Source: Hirudo medicinalis
Lineage: Eukaryota; Annelida; Clitellata; Hirudinida; Hirudinidae
Length of the DNA stretch: 64,000 nucleotides
Direction of reading: 5' to 3'
NCBI GenBank assembly: GCA_011800805.1
Contig: MPNW01000080.1
Coordinates: 1 to 64,000 of the forward strand
Notes under the pieces: generated by a model
What the model saw: the letters and a program-made list of their open reading frames with translations, nothing else
Database searches by the model: none
Told to the model about the DNA's origin: nothing
Shown: positions 50,322 through 60,800 of the stretch, piece by piece
Position numbering within the stretch: position 1 is the stretch's first letter
How the letters are laid out: each line of letters begins with the position of its first letter
Translations under genes and position numbers: made by a program

Positions 50322-53300
50322 TATCATTGTTATTATTATTATTAATGATCGGCAATGAACCGATGACGCCGAACGGTTTGCGTTCCTATGTGCAATGGTC
50401 GCAATGCGTCGCGTTCGAATCCTGCCTCGAGCGCCATTGGGAAGGAGCGCCATACAAATGGTTGACAAGAAGCTCCTCCGCAAGTGGTGCCGTACGAATG
50501 AACTGCATTTACATTTACACTATTATTATTGTCATTATTTTCGTTCAAAGGTAAAAAGCAAAAGCAAGAAAACATGGAAGGAGATGAAATCCCGGCTGGA
50601 CGACAAAAAGGTATTTTCGAATTCCAACGATTGTTCTTAAATTTGTTTGCAACGGAAGCACGCGATAAGTTCGCAAAGTGAAGTGCACGGACGACGAGCG
50701 GAGACAAATCGAAGGCCGTGAACTTCGGACGAGAGCTAATTTGGCATTAAACTCGACCGAACATCTCCTCCTATTGCCGTAATTATGTCGCGAGTCGATC
50801 GCAAGGACCGGAAGTCGACTTGGCATTCGTCGAATTAGAAAAAAACTTTTACGTTCATTTGTCGTGAGCTCCGTGAAAATGGAGTCGAGGTCGTGATTTG
50901 ATGTTTTTCCCTAAGGACGAGTCCCACGTCAAGTCGTCGAAGCACTTCGCTCGCCAGTACAAGGTTCCTTTTCGTTTCTTTTCAGTCGCTTTACGTCTAT
51001 TTAATTATTCGTGTTAATTTATTTTTACATTCATTCTGCCTAATTATTAATAGTGACTAATTATTATTCATTCTGCCTAAAGTTATTCATTACCTATTAC
51101 TTATAACATTACTATTGTTATTTTTTTTATTATTTGACAAAGGATAACTTGGATTTGTGTTGAAGTTTAGTTATAAGTCTCTTTCCATCCGCTGGTTTTC
51201 CGAACGAAAGTTGTTTGGAAGTCGTTCCACTAATTAGTTTAAATTTATTTTCCACCACACATTGTGTTGCATAGTCAAAGTAGGGAGCCATTTTGTCCCC
51301 TACCTCGTCCTCGTTCACTCATTCCATACTTTGAAACGTCCTCAGCCCCCTCGTCCGCCGCCACCCATAATTCCAAAGGATCTTAGAACGGTCACTCTGC
51401 TCAGGTCGGGCATGATGAGGCGCAGCTCTCTCGAAAGGTGATTTCATTGTTTAATAATTATTTAAATGAATTGGAAGGATTCCCTTACGATTTGCAAACG
51501 ATCAATGAATTAGCCCATAAGTTAATGATTTGTTAGATTTTTTGCATGTTTGAGCCACATTGAGCTTGTTTTAAATTCACTTTATCAATGGCCAGTCAGT
51601 TTAATGCAGCGATTTGCATTTTCCTGCAAACACGACAATTCGTGAATATTATATTCTCTTTTTCAATCAGCATTTCAACCAACTAAATGGTGTTTGTCTC
51701 TGAACTTTCAAGAATGTTCTCCATCATTTTGTTTCATTTTTGAATTTTCAGGACGCAGCGCTACAACCTGCTCGACGTAGACGGCTTAGACTCTAAAGCC
51801 TCCTCTATTATCAACGACAGTGACGACAATCTGAACCACTTGAAGAGAGTGGACACCAACCTGAGCAACGACCCCGATCTTCTGTCCTGGATGGGGAGAC
51901 CGAGGTATGAAATACTCTCCGACATGTACTGGATCAAAAAGTCCTATAGCATCGAAGGAATCTATAATGCCAGAGAAAATGAGGACCTTGCTCAGTCAGC
52001 CTTAGATACAAGCTTAAGCTCAACTGGAAAGGATTCTCTTGCAAAGAGTTACAGTTCAGCCAACATGATGGTTTGTTCCAGGAATTTATGGAAAACTAGT
52101 CTGTGATCATTTTATAGCCATAATTAGCATCACATCTTGAAGTTGACATCAGATTCTTCCAAATCAAAATGACAGTACTTAACTAAGTAAACTTGAATTT
52201 TAAAAATAAAATACAAAAGTGGTCTTTATTAGTTGTTTAAATGGTTTGCATGTATTTGCATGTCCTTTAGGTGAAAAGGCTCGAGAGTCTTGATGTCTCC
52301 AGCGTCGGGTCGAGCAGCACGGACGTTCCGGGTAGGGAAGGGTTGACGAGCGACGGACGAAACGAACTTACGAACGACCCCAGCTATATGTCCTCTTCAT
52401 TGAGTTATGCCTTTAGAGATACCTCGACAAACAACAGCAACCGAAGTCCTCCAAAGCTGAACGGAGACAACTGTCAGGATCTTATGGATTTTGGCAGCAG
52501 CAACAGCAGCATTGAATTTGATCCATTGAAACAGAAAGTGGCTGACATGTCCTTCATCGATCAGAAGCCTACACCCCTCCCACGCAGCAAAAGTAAGAAT
52601 CTAAATCTGGATTTGAACAGCCTGAGTACTGTCTCAGTTGGTTCAGGGAAACTGAGCTCGAGTCGAGACCAAGACCTGTCGGTCATTCCTCCTCCTCTAC
52701 CTCTTCCTAGGAAAAGAGATGCAGCATCGATACAGTATTATCACCATAGGAAACAAACTTTGAACCTCGATCCTCAGAAATCGCTCAAGGACGATCAAGG
52801 AGGTTTGGACTCGGAAAATTCTTTAAAAGATAATATTTCAAACTCTAATGCCGAAGCATCCAAGCATCTCGACGACGATGGACAGTCTCTCGCCACCAAC
52901 ACGAAGTTGGCACGTTCTTTATTCCTACAATCAGACTGCAACATTCCAATGTCCAATTTAGGTTTAGAATCTTTTGACCCCTTAGCATCGGGACAATTGG
53001 TTATAGATTGTCCAAAGAGCATGTCCACACCCACAAATCCTCAAAAGTCTGATGAGGAACTGCTGAAAGATTGGGACCTTCTCGACATCACCAAGGGTGT
53101 GACGGGCTTGTCGTTCGGTTCGGCACCCGACGCACTCCGACGCCACGAAGTTTTAAAGATTCCAACTCCCAACTATGTAGGATTCTACCCGAACCAAATG
53201 AACTTTGCAGCACGTCACCAAAATCTCTTGCAATCTGCTCCTTCCATTGTGATGGCCAACAATCCCAATTTCAAGGCACACGTTATTTCTGGGCATTGTA

Positions 53301-53446
53301 AGCATCCGACTGCTGTTTCGAGAGCCAACAAATCATCGACTCTGCCTCCTTGGACGGCCTCCAACGTCCCGCGCAACACCCGCACGGGTAGCGCGAACAC
53401 CAATCGGACGACCGGGTCCGATAGACTTTGGGAAACGTTCGAATGA
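37409..53446 (+). CDS. DENND1: DENND1/connecdenn-like DENN-domain Rab exchange factor, 1014 residues
   Basis: DENND1 proteins activate Rab35 on clathrin-coated vesicles (family knowledge). Exons: 37409-37425, 37681-37792, 38449-38504, 39961-40074, 42886-43051, 43713-43766, 45497-45558, 45950-46048, 47466-47516, 47906-47951, 48766-48867, 49219-49528, 49696-49796, 50122-50181, 50551-50610, 50916-50963, 51346-51437, 51752-52070, 52271-53446; every junction keeps frame (3045 nt with stop). uDENN is about residues 1-115 (MGSRLKQEP; FTFVMTDINSKFKFGFCLL). cDENN follows (CLPWFEPFYSLL, LFERRILMFGSS, CIHGLNQLIYPMCWQHLFIP, LLDYC, SAPMPYIIGLH). dDENN is about 290-430 (GSIIGDGVSKAFLAAMVSLI, FQQFISDRLDIMNAG). 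The last 540 residues are disordered, with proline motifs (PPRPPPPIIP; IPPPLPLPRKRD), two FDPL motifs and a terminal WETFE of the WxxF-acidic AP-2 ear-binding type. Exon 1 codes under six residues. Confidence 0.95.
38857..38985. repeat. GTTGTTGTG/GTTGTTGCA minisatellite
   Basis: Tandem nonamers of GTTGTTGTGGTTGTTGCA type in DENND1 intron 3. Both strands are open for long stretches, which gives spurious poly-Cys or poly-Thr/Gln frames. Confidence 0.85.
41548..41702. repeat. Long (ATT)n microsatellite
   Basis: About 150 bases of TTA units with interspersed TTG and TCA in DENND1 intron 4. It is the longest trinucleotide array in the window. Confidence 0.9.
41983..42062. repeat. 34-bp tandem repeat, about 2.3 copies
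   Basis: Units of the form TATCACCAGTATTAATGATA ACCATCACCAATGT repeat twice and then decay, in DENND1 intron 4. Confidence 0.75.
43895..44062. repeat. CACCACCATC minisatellite
   Basis: Imperfect units of CATCATCACCACCACCATCG with TGTCATC spacers in DENND1 intron 6. The minus strand reads as Asp/Gly-rich by chance. Confidence 0.85.
44195..44305. repeat. 18-bp tandem repeat (TATCGGAGGTATCGATGG)
   Basis: About six units in DENND1 intron 6. ATCGAT occurs in each unit. Confidence 0.85.
44553..44898 (-). pseudogene. hAT-type transposase fragment with frameshift
   Basis: On the minus strand, SMENFVCKTTEKERIKLQEV, then AKFFYKNRLADDPFFRAATE and TRPEI resemble the segment of hAT-like transposases that normally reads '...FVV.T...K..L......F.YA.N.PF..VE.P.F......LRPGY' (family knowledge). 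The match then continues in another frame as GKLLDKIEAECHSKMASK, equivalent to the following 'LLDK.......' stretch. The frame changes around 44630-44650, so the copy is broken. Upstream (to about 45220) there is Ser/His/Gln-rich open sequence that may be its N-terminal part but has no clear BED finger. It lies antisense in DENND1 intron 6 and interrupts no exon. Confidence 0.55.
45735..45830. repeat. GAT/GGT microsatellite
   Basis: GATGATGATGGTGGTGGTGG TGATG-type array in DENND1 intron 7. Related GTT arrays at 46055-46135 and GTC/ATC arrays at 46215-46295 flank the next exon. Confidence 0.85.
47629..47824. repeat. 21-bp minisatellite, about 9 units
   Basis: The unit CATTATTACATTGTCGACATG starts at 47641 and repeats every 21 bases to 47809. 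Seven units look identical, one carries GTCAAC for GTCGAC, and the last is partial. Each unit contains the palindromes GTCGAC and ATGCAT. Because 21 is a multiple of 3, both strands stay open, giving spurious periodic peptides. It sits in the 389-bp DENND1 intron 9 between two well-supported exons. Confidence 0.97.
48276..48310 (+). repeat. Short dispersed repeat also seen at 20353
   Basis: TTAATTTATAATGCACCATT TGCATAGCATCAGA here closely matches TTAATTTATAATACTCCATG TGCATAGCATCAGA at 20353-20390. It may be the tail of another SINE family in reverse orientation. Confidence 0.5.
50258..50345. repeat. GAT/ATT microsatellite
   Basis: GATGATGAT followed by (ATT)n, directly abutting SINE copy 3, in DENND1 intron 14. 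Confidence 0.85.
50340..50515 (+). repeat. tRNA-derived SINE copy 3
   Basis: It has the clearest tRNA features of the family: an A-box-like GCCGAACGGTTTGCG and the B box GTTCGAATCC. The body reads GCGCCATTGGGAAGGAGCGC and the tail GAATGAACTGCATTTACATT. It lies between DENND1 exons 14 and 15. Confidence 0.8.
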
Positions 53447-54719
53447 TCCATTCTCTTTCGTACCGCAACTCCCTCGAAATGGCACGTAATAACCACAGCA
53501 AAAAGAGAGCCGTACATCGGCGTACAGCTAGGACTGAAGTTTATTTTTATTTATTTTGTTGGTTGTCAGTTTTTTTTTTTTTTGCATAGCAAATGTTTGC
53601 ATCACTTCCCAAGAGTTTCCCTATTTTAAACCCTGCATAAGGCACTGAGTCTACTTGCAAGAGCACGACTTTATGAATGTTGGTGTACTCCTGGCTGTTA
53701 ATGGATCTTGTTTAAACTCCTGCTAAGGAATTTTAAAAGAATTTTAAATAACGAAAGTAGTAAAATGTAAAAAGATAAAAGCTGTGAGCGGTTTGATAAA
53801 GCCAGAATTCTATCGAATCAAACATCTAGGCATTTCTTGGACTACTGAGTCACTTCTTTATAGCTTTGTTGTTTTAAATGACTTGCTTTTAAAGCAATTT
53901 ATAACCTTGCATAAAGAAATGTTGCCAAAAACCGCGAATAATAGACGATTTAAATACATTTAATTTGATGATGGCTCCCAAAGAATAATTTAATTTTCCG
54001 GTAACTTACTGCTGCGTGTGCAATCGTCAGTATTTTTCCAGCATGTGCATGTGGGATGGACTTTCTGATGGTGGCCACTCAAGCATTTTGCTTAATAAAT
54101 GTGAGGGAAGTCAAACGAAGGACCACTTGCTTACTTACATTCAATGCTATCTGATGCTTCATGTCTGTGATAATAAAAGCTTGCTGCCGTGCGATGTTCG
54201 CTTTGATTGTTTTAGTAACTCGATCTTAGAGATGTTTGTCTTGAAGACGGATCGCGTGTTGGTTGTCCTAATAACTGAAATTAGTCGGTGAAGCGATAAA
54301 ACTTCTCTTGCCGTCACATATTACTTTATTCAAATTTCGTTTAAATTTACTGGTGTAGTCTTTTTTTTAAACAAAAAAAAAATCTTTTAAAAGCAATTTC
54401 GAAGAAAATGTCAGTGGCTGTCGCTAAGAGAGATCAAGATCTCTGTTGGGTCAATCTGCTGGGGTCACCGATTGGAGTTTGCGACGTCTCCAATCTATAA
54501 AATGCAAAATTGTGGCAAGAATTAATGATTAAATAAATAACTGGCATCCAATTATTACTGATTTAATGATGCACAATGCATCAAAATATTTTAGGAGCAC
54601 GATAGAGTCCAGCCTGTGGTCCCAGGGTCGATTTTAGGTGGCCCCCGGAGCGTGCGAGATATTTGCAAGACTTTATTAATATAAACACATTATCACGATA
54701 AAACTCCTGCTAAGGAATT
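53447..54719. other. DENND1 3' UTR and convergent intergenic space
   Basis: The interval follows the DENND1 stop and faces the 3' end of the polycystin-like gene. Candidate polyadenylation signals AATAAA occur at 54094-54099 and near 54174. It contains the first copy of a perfect 102-bp direct repeat (53714-53815). Otherwise nothing is recognised. Confidence 0.5.
53714..53815 (+). repeat. 102-bp perfect direct repeat, copy A
   Basis: The block from AAACTCCTGCTAAGGAATTT to GCCAGAATTCTATCG is identical base for base to 54701-54802, 987 bases away. Copy A lies in the expected DENND1 3' UTR. Confidence 0.95.
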
Positions 54720-54802
54720 TTAAAAGAATTTTAAATAACGAAAGTAGTAAAATGTAAAAAGATAAAAGCTGTGAGCGGTTTGATAAAGCCAGAATTCTAT
54801 CG
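54701..54802 (+). repeat. 102-bp perfect direct repeat, copy B
   Basis: Identical to 53714-53815. On the minus strand this copy overlaps the presumed C-terminal codons and stop (54720) of the polycystin-like gene. Confidence 0.95.
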
Positions 54803-57800
54803 CGAGAAGGGTTTTCATGTGCAGTAGAACCAAATATGATAGAAAACTATAGCAGGCATTATTCCGTTGATGCGAAGATAAGGAGACTAATTTGATTCCA
54901 AAAAAGAGAATTTGAAAAAGTTTTTCGACAGTCGGGTTGAAGTAACATTTATCTTTAAATGTAATCTTGCTTTTAGCTAACATATAGAAATCACGGAACT
55001 TTTCCAGATAAGCCCCGCCAAAAAGTTAACCCCAAAAAAGATTATAAAAAAGAGGACATGAAGCTTGTACTTTTAGTTTTTATTGAAGAGGGTGAAATTG
55101 GGACATGTCATTAATAATTCGCATGAAAAGGTCCGTATTTCGGTACCTTTGCCTCCAAAACGAACTCAAACAAGTAGCTGGTTTGTGTGAGCTCCAGTCG
55201 TTGGATTCACAAAGTTTTCGGTATGATTAACGTATTGCCGTCTCCTTGTCATGAACGAGAGCCGAAAGCGTCAGACAGTTCATTTCAGGTTTTACGTCCG
55301 AACGTAGAAAATTTTTTCACAAAATGAGCCTAGAGGCGGGTAAGGAGTTGTTTTTATGGCGCGCGTTTAAATATTCAAAAAGTGGCGGGGCTTAACTTTT
55401 CGCGCGTGCACTTTTTGCATTAGTGGCAGGGCTTATCTGGAAAAGATCCGAAATCACGTTCATTAGGAGAAATTATTTTTTGGAAATACATCTAAGAAAG
55501 TTTGACGAAAAATATGTGAACCAAGATGAAGTCGCGAACGACATTCCTTGAGGGAACAGTTTGATAGAACCTATTTAAAATTGTATTCAATTGAGTGCTG
55601 TGGTCCCAGATAATTCCTCACTCACTCAGATATACAGGTATTAGCTGTCAATACCACCCTCTTTGTATAATTGAAAATCATAAAACATTGCAATTACTAA
55701 AGTAGATTGGAATAATTTTTTTACGAGCTTCATCATTGTTTCCTGAATGATTTCCAGTTTAATTTAATTTTGGACATACGACCGTTGAATTTTCGTGTAT
55801 GTACTTGAGTTAGTCTGCTGACATTTAAGCTTAAGTCAAACTCTTGCCATGAAATTGTTCACGCATCATGCTTTCTTTGATTACATTTTCTTGCTTTGTT
55901 CGATAAAGACTTTCTTATGAAAAAGAACACTTGAGGCAACTCGTTGAACCACGAGCGTCGATAGCCACAAAGTGAGAGACATTTGAATGCGATTAACTTC
56001 CAAACCTAAAAATAACATTTCGATCCTTTCGTCCAATCAACTTGAACATGAAATTGGGGAAGGGCATGTCGTTATAACCTATATATATATATATATATAT
56101 TCCCCAAGTATATATATATATATATATAACTCATTTATAAGTTTGCTCAAGACGAGCAAATCACAAATTAACGAAAATGATTAACATAATGAAAAAGTAT
56201 AATATAATAAATATTTAAAGCGAATATATAATGTGACAAACAACTCACCTTTCTTATAGAAAAAGCGTGAAAAGATGACCCACTTAACCACAATGAAGGT
56301 CATTAGAAAGACCACTATATTCAAGTAACACCACTTTTGTTGGATTAGCCGTTTGGTGTCAGAAGCATGATAAATGGTTAATGAACTTATCAACACGGCT
56401 TCTCTCAAAGAACGCAGTCTGTAATAGCTGTAAATTACCATAATAAATAAATATGTGCATTCTCATCATAATTTAATTAAAATATACGCTTGGAAGCCAA
56501 ATGAATTCTGACGTTGACTGCTTAGCAAATAAAACCGTAGATCTGTTGAGGGCCCCCGAGACGGGGAACAGGGGGGAGGCAAGTGCCCAGGGGCCCGGCA
56601 ATTTCTGGGAGACCGCTTGGGTTTTAAAATATTAAAGCATTACGAGCCTTTTTTTTCCATTACCAAATTAACATAACATAAGGGCCAGAAATTTCTGTCG
56701 GTGGTCCTGGATGTCTAATCAAATTAGTATCAAGTAGACTTTAGTCATCTTAAACCAATACAAATATTTGTAAAATTAATTAAGGTAAATCTGTCGAGAA
56801 CCAAGATGTCAACCTAAAGGTCAGTTTGCTCCTGACCTTGCACACACCATCTTTAATGTTGACATATTCACTCGTAGTAACGTCCAAATGGACAGCCTCA
56901 GGGGCGCCTGACCATTTATCTGGCTTCTACTTCCAAGAGCGATTACGATTATGTTTAATTATCGCTCTTACTTTATTGATTTTCATTTATTCTTTTCTAG
57001 GGTTGTTTTTTTCTTTTTTAATAATAATCTTAGAGGCCGAGGCCTCGATCTCATAATAAAAGATAGCCAATAACAATAACATTAATGTGTTTTAGAAATA
57101 AATCAGAAACATAAGTTTAAAGTCCAAATGTGATGCGATATGCCTTGAACCAAGGTCAATTAGGATGCAGCATGCCATTCATTCTTACCTCTTGAGGTGC
57201 CAAAGCATACTGATTCCATGTCCAATTAAGAGTATGAAGACCATTGTGTAGGCCTGGTGCAAGTGGGTAAAAGATTCATTCCAGTAAAACCTCCCCAATT
57301 GTAACTTGTGTGCAATGAACATAATGGGTCTTAGCAGTGTGAAGAACACAACCATTATGTACATGGTCGACTTCAGCTGCCAGGAAAGAAATAAATGAAG
57401 ACACTTCATAGTTGCAATTTCAAATAAACAAACCCCCATTTCAAAGACATCCTGTTCGAACATTGAGTACAACAAGTAATCAGTTATTTTTCAGTTCAAG
57501 TCTTTGTATTTAAAAAACTGACACTAAGCATGCGATGTCATAATAGAAACAACATTAAAGGAAAACACAACCGACGACGCCATTAGCAGCTGACAACAAT
57601 AAGCAATGAAATCCTGCTCACCCTTTCAGCAATGGTACTAAAAGACACGTTGAAGAACATGGAACGACTTGTGAAGATTTCGTACGGCTCCTGGAGACTG
57701 ATGATGATGGACAGCATGAAGAGAAAGGAAAAGACAAGCGATAGAGACTGAATTGAGAGGCGAAATATGATTACAAAGGTGTAGACGCCGTCATAATAAA

Positions 57801-60800
57801 TGTGCAAGAGGTAGGTGATGATCAGGAGGAAAGTCAAGCCGAGAAAAACGCAGAAGAAGATGAAAATCTGCCTCAGCTCAGAGAAGCTGTAAAACTTTCT
57901 ACTGAGAACCTGCAAAATGGAATGATTTAAACTGATGACGTAATCAACGTTTAAAAAATATTATTTTGTTATCATATTTATAACAATTATTGCTATCATG
58001 TTTGATGTGTATCAGTTCATTAGTTATGGGGAAATAATTGAAGGTTAGCAAAAACATAAATAAATTAATAGCTAACAAAAACAACTGCAACCTCCACTTT
58101 GGTTCTCAGTCTTCCTGAGTGAGTGTTGACAGTTGCCACGGTGAACATGGAGAAGACGTGTACTTCAGGAGTGTAGAGGAAGAGTTTGAAGGCCAGGCCT
58201 TTGACGTTCTTGTGGAAGGAACTCTTCATGACGACATTCTTCAGTAGTCTAAAGTTCTCCGTTTTATTGCGCGTGAAGCAGAAAGACCTCCATGAACTCG
58301 GTTGAATTTCGTCGAACATTATCACCAGCGAATCTGCCATAACGATGAACGACTTATGAAGGTCGTATGAACTAACAATTGAATAATATGATGCCTTCAA
58401 AACTCGACACAAAGTAATATTTTAATGTAACATTACAACCATGTAATATTTTATATGCGATGTGAAGCTATTAAAGATATCCAAATTGACAGTTTCATCC
58501 ATCTTTAACGAGGAACCATCCACGAAATAATGTCAGCCGTCATTAAAAGCATCAACAACAGCAACATCGATATATCAACAAATCTCTGCGACCCTTCTTC
58601 GTCATAACTTTTACATCATAACGACAATATAAAGCTTAATGACAAAGCAAATTGTCAAGATAATTACACTTGTATGCTGCAAGGATTTTGAGGCAAACTG
58701 CCTTCAAAGCAAACGTGACATTGTTGGGAAGGGTGAATATGGTGTCCAGAAAGTCTTCAAAAGAGTTCGCTTGCACCAACTCAGTCAATTCCTCGTCAGT
58801 GACGTTGCTCAAGAGGAATTCCTCCAACTCCTCCTTGTCTGTACCATTCTCTTCTTCGGACTCGTTGGTATTGCTGTAAATCTGCTTCATAACCACGTCC
58901 TCGATGTATGTCCAATAATTTTCTTTCGTGATTATCTGTCATATCCGAGACAATACGTAGCTTAGAGACATACAGGGTTTAAAGGGGAAGCAATGACCTT
59001 CACCTGTCTGGTCTGCTCTTCCTTAAAACTGCGAATCAAAAAGCCGTTCACTTCTCGTACTCCAGACGAAGGACCGACGAATCCGAAGATGCAGAAGGAC
59101 ACGAGGGCAGATAAGAAAACGAGAGCAAAGAACATGTCGACGTAGCGACTCATGGAAACAATCTTGTGCAGTCTGTACTTTCGTGTGAAGGACGTGAATT
59201 GGTTACGCATGGGTCTCTTGTACTTGATGTTCTTCTTTCTAGTGGCGATGGCGTCTGCTAAAATAAGACCGCTAGCGTCGGCCAGCTCTGCAAGAGTTAA
59301 CGATTGCATAGAAAAGTTTTAAGGTCGCAAAAATCAGAGAAAAAATCAAAACCTCTTCTAACAGTGTAGAGAATCTTTTCTGTATTTACGACTTCTGGAT
59401 GTATTTCGGCCTTAACGACGAATGAAAATATCAACACTGTCAGGGCAAACTCGACGGAGTCTGCCACCACAAAATTAACCACGAATGATATGAAAAGCAT
59501 TTCTTTCCATTGATGAATGTGGTCGGAACTTTTCTATAAAGAAATGTGTATTTCTATAAAAATTATATTCAAATTCACTTATTTCTTTTGGGAAAGGTGA
59601 ATTTTTTTGGCACATCATCATTATAGCACTATAGTTTCTAACAATATTTTGCAAATTAAGCAATATTATCAATAGGTCGCCTAATATCTTTATATCAGAG
59701 TATCGAATGACTTCTTATTTACACAATTTTCCTAACATTTGATTTCTAATTCTCACAAAACTCATTAAAGGCCGATTGTCTGAATTGTCCATTAATCATC
59801 AACATCCACAACCAAAACTTTTATCGAAGTAAGTTGCTCGAATGAATATATAAAATGAGATGCATTGTCGACTTACCGAATACGAAAGTGCAAAGATTAG
59901 GAGTGAAATGATGCATAAGATGGAGAGAATGAAAAAGACACCGGGTGTGAATTGACGTAAGAAATATTTCGCCTTCAAATAAAAAAGATTCCCAAACTTC
60001 TTTTGACCAACTTCCACATCGTCAACGCTCACGTCGGCGTCTGAAGCAGAAAATGTCCTTCAAGTTTTTTTTATTATATTATCAATTTTCGTGGACGTTT
60101 TTATTTTTTTTAATAAACAAAAGGCAATTGAATGTCAACGTGTTGGTTGCACCACTTGGAAACGTGGTAGTAGAAATGCATTTAGTGAGAAAGTAGCAGA
60201 TCATATCTGATAATCAATGAATTGAAATAATTATTATAAAAAATAATTGTTTGGAATCTGATGAGGACGGTCATTCGCCTTTACGTGAAATTCAAATTTT
60301 CGTTAAATGTATTTATTTTCTTATGATTATCAAAAGGAAACTTATTTTCCACGTTCGACTGCAGGATATTTATTCATTACGAATGAATTACCTCGAGGTC
60401 TGACAATGTGCAGCATGACCTTCAAAACGTTATTGATGACTTTAAACGATGTTATTTCAACCTGTTAGGATATGAGTTATCTTCAGAGAGATGTTAAGTT
60501 GTGACTATCACACTAAATATAAATAAATATGTATTACTCATAATATCATGTTCAGTTATTATTAATTTAATTACTAGTAATCACATACACGTAAACACAA
60601 AAGATTCATGTGCTCTTTTACACATTTTCTTAGAACTCAGGATCGGAAGTTTTGTCATAAATTTAAAATTGTTTAACATTAAAAAAGTATCTAATATTAG
60701 TTTCACCATTCGCGCAACACTACCGAACTCTATTTGCCATCTTTACTTCTCACAAACATACGAAAATTGATTTTGACATTAGCTTTTATTCTCTAACTCA

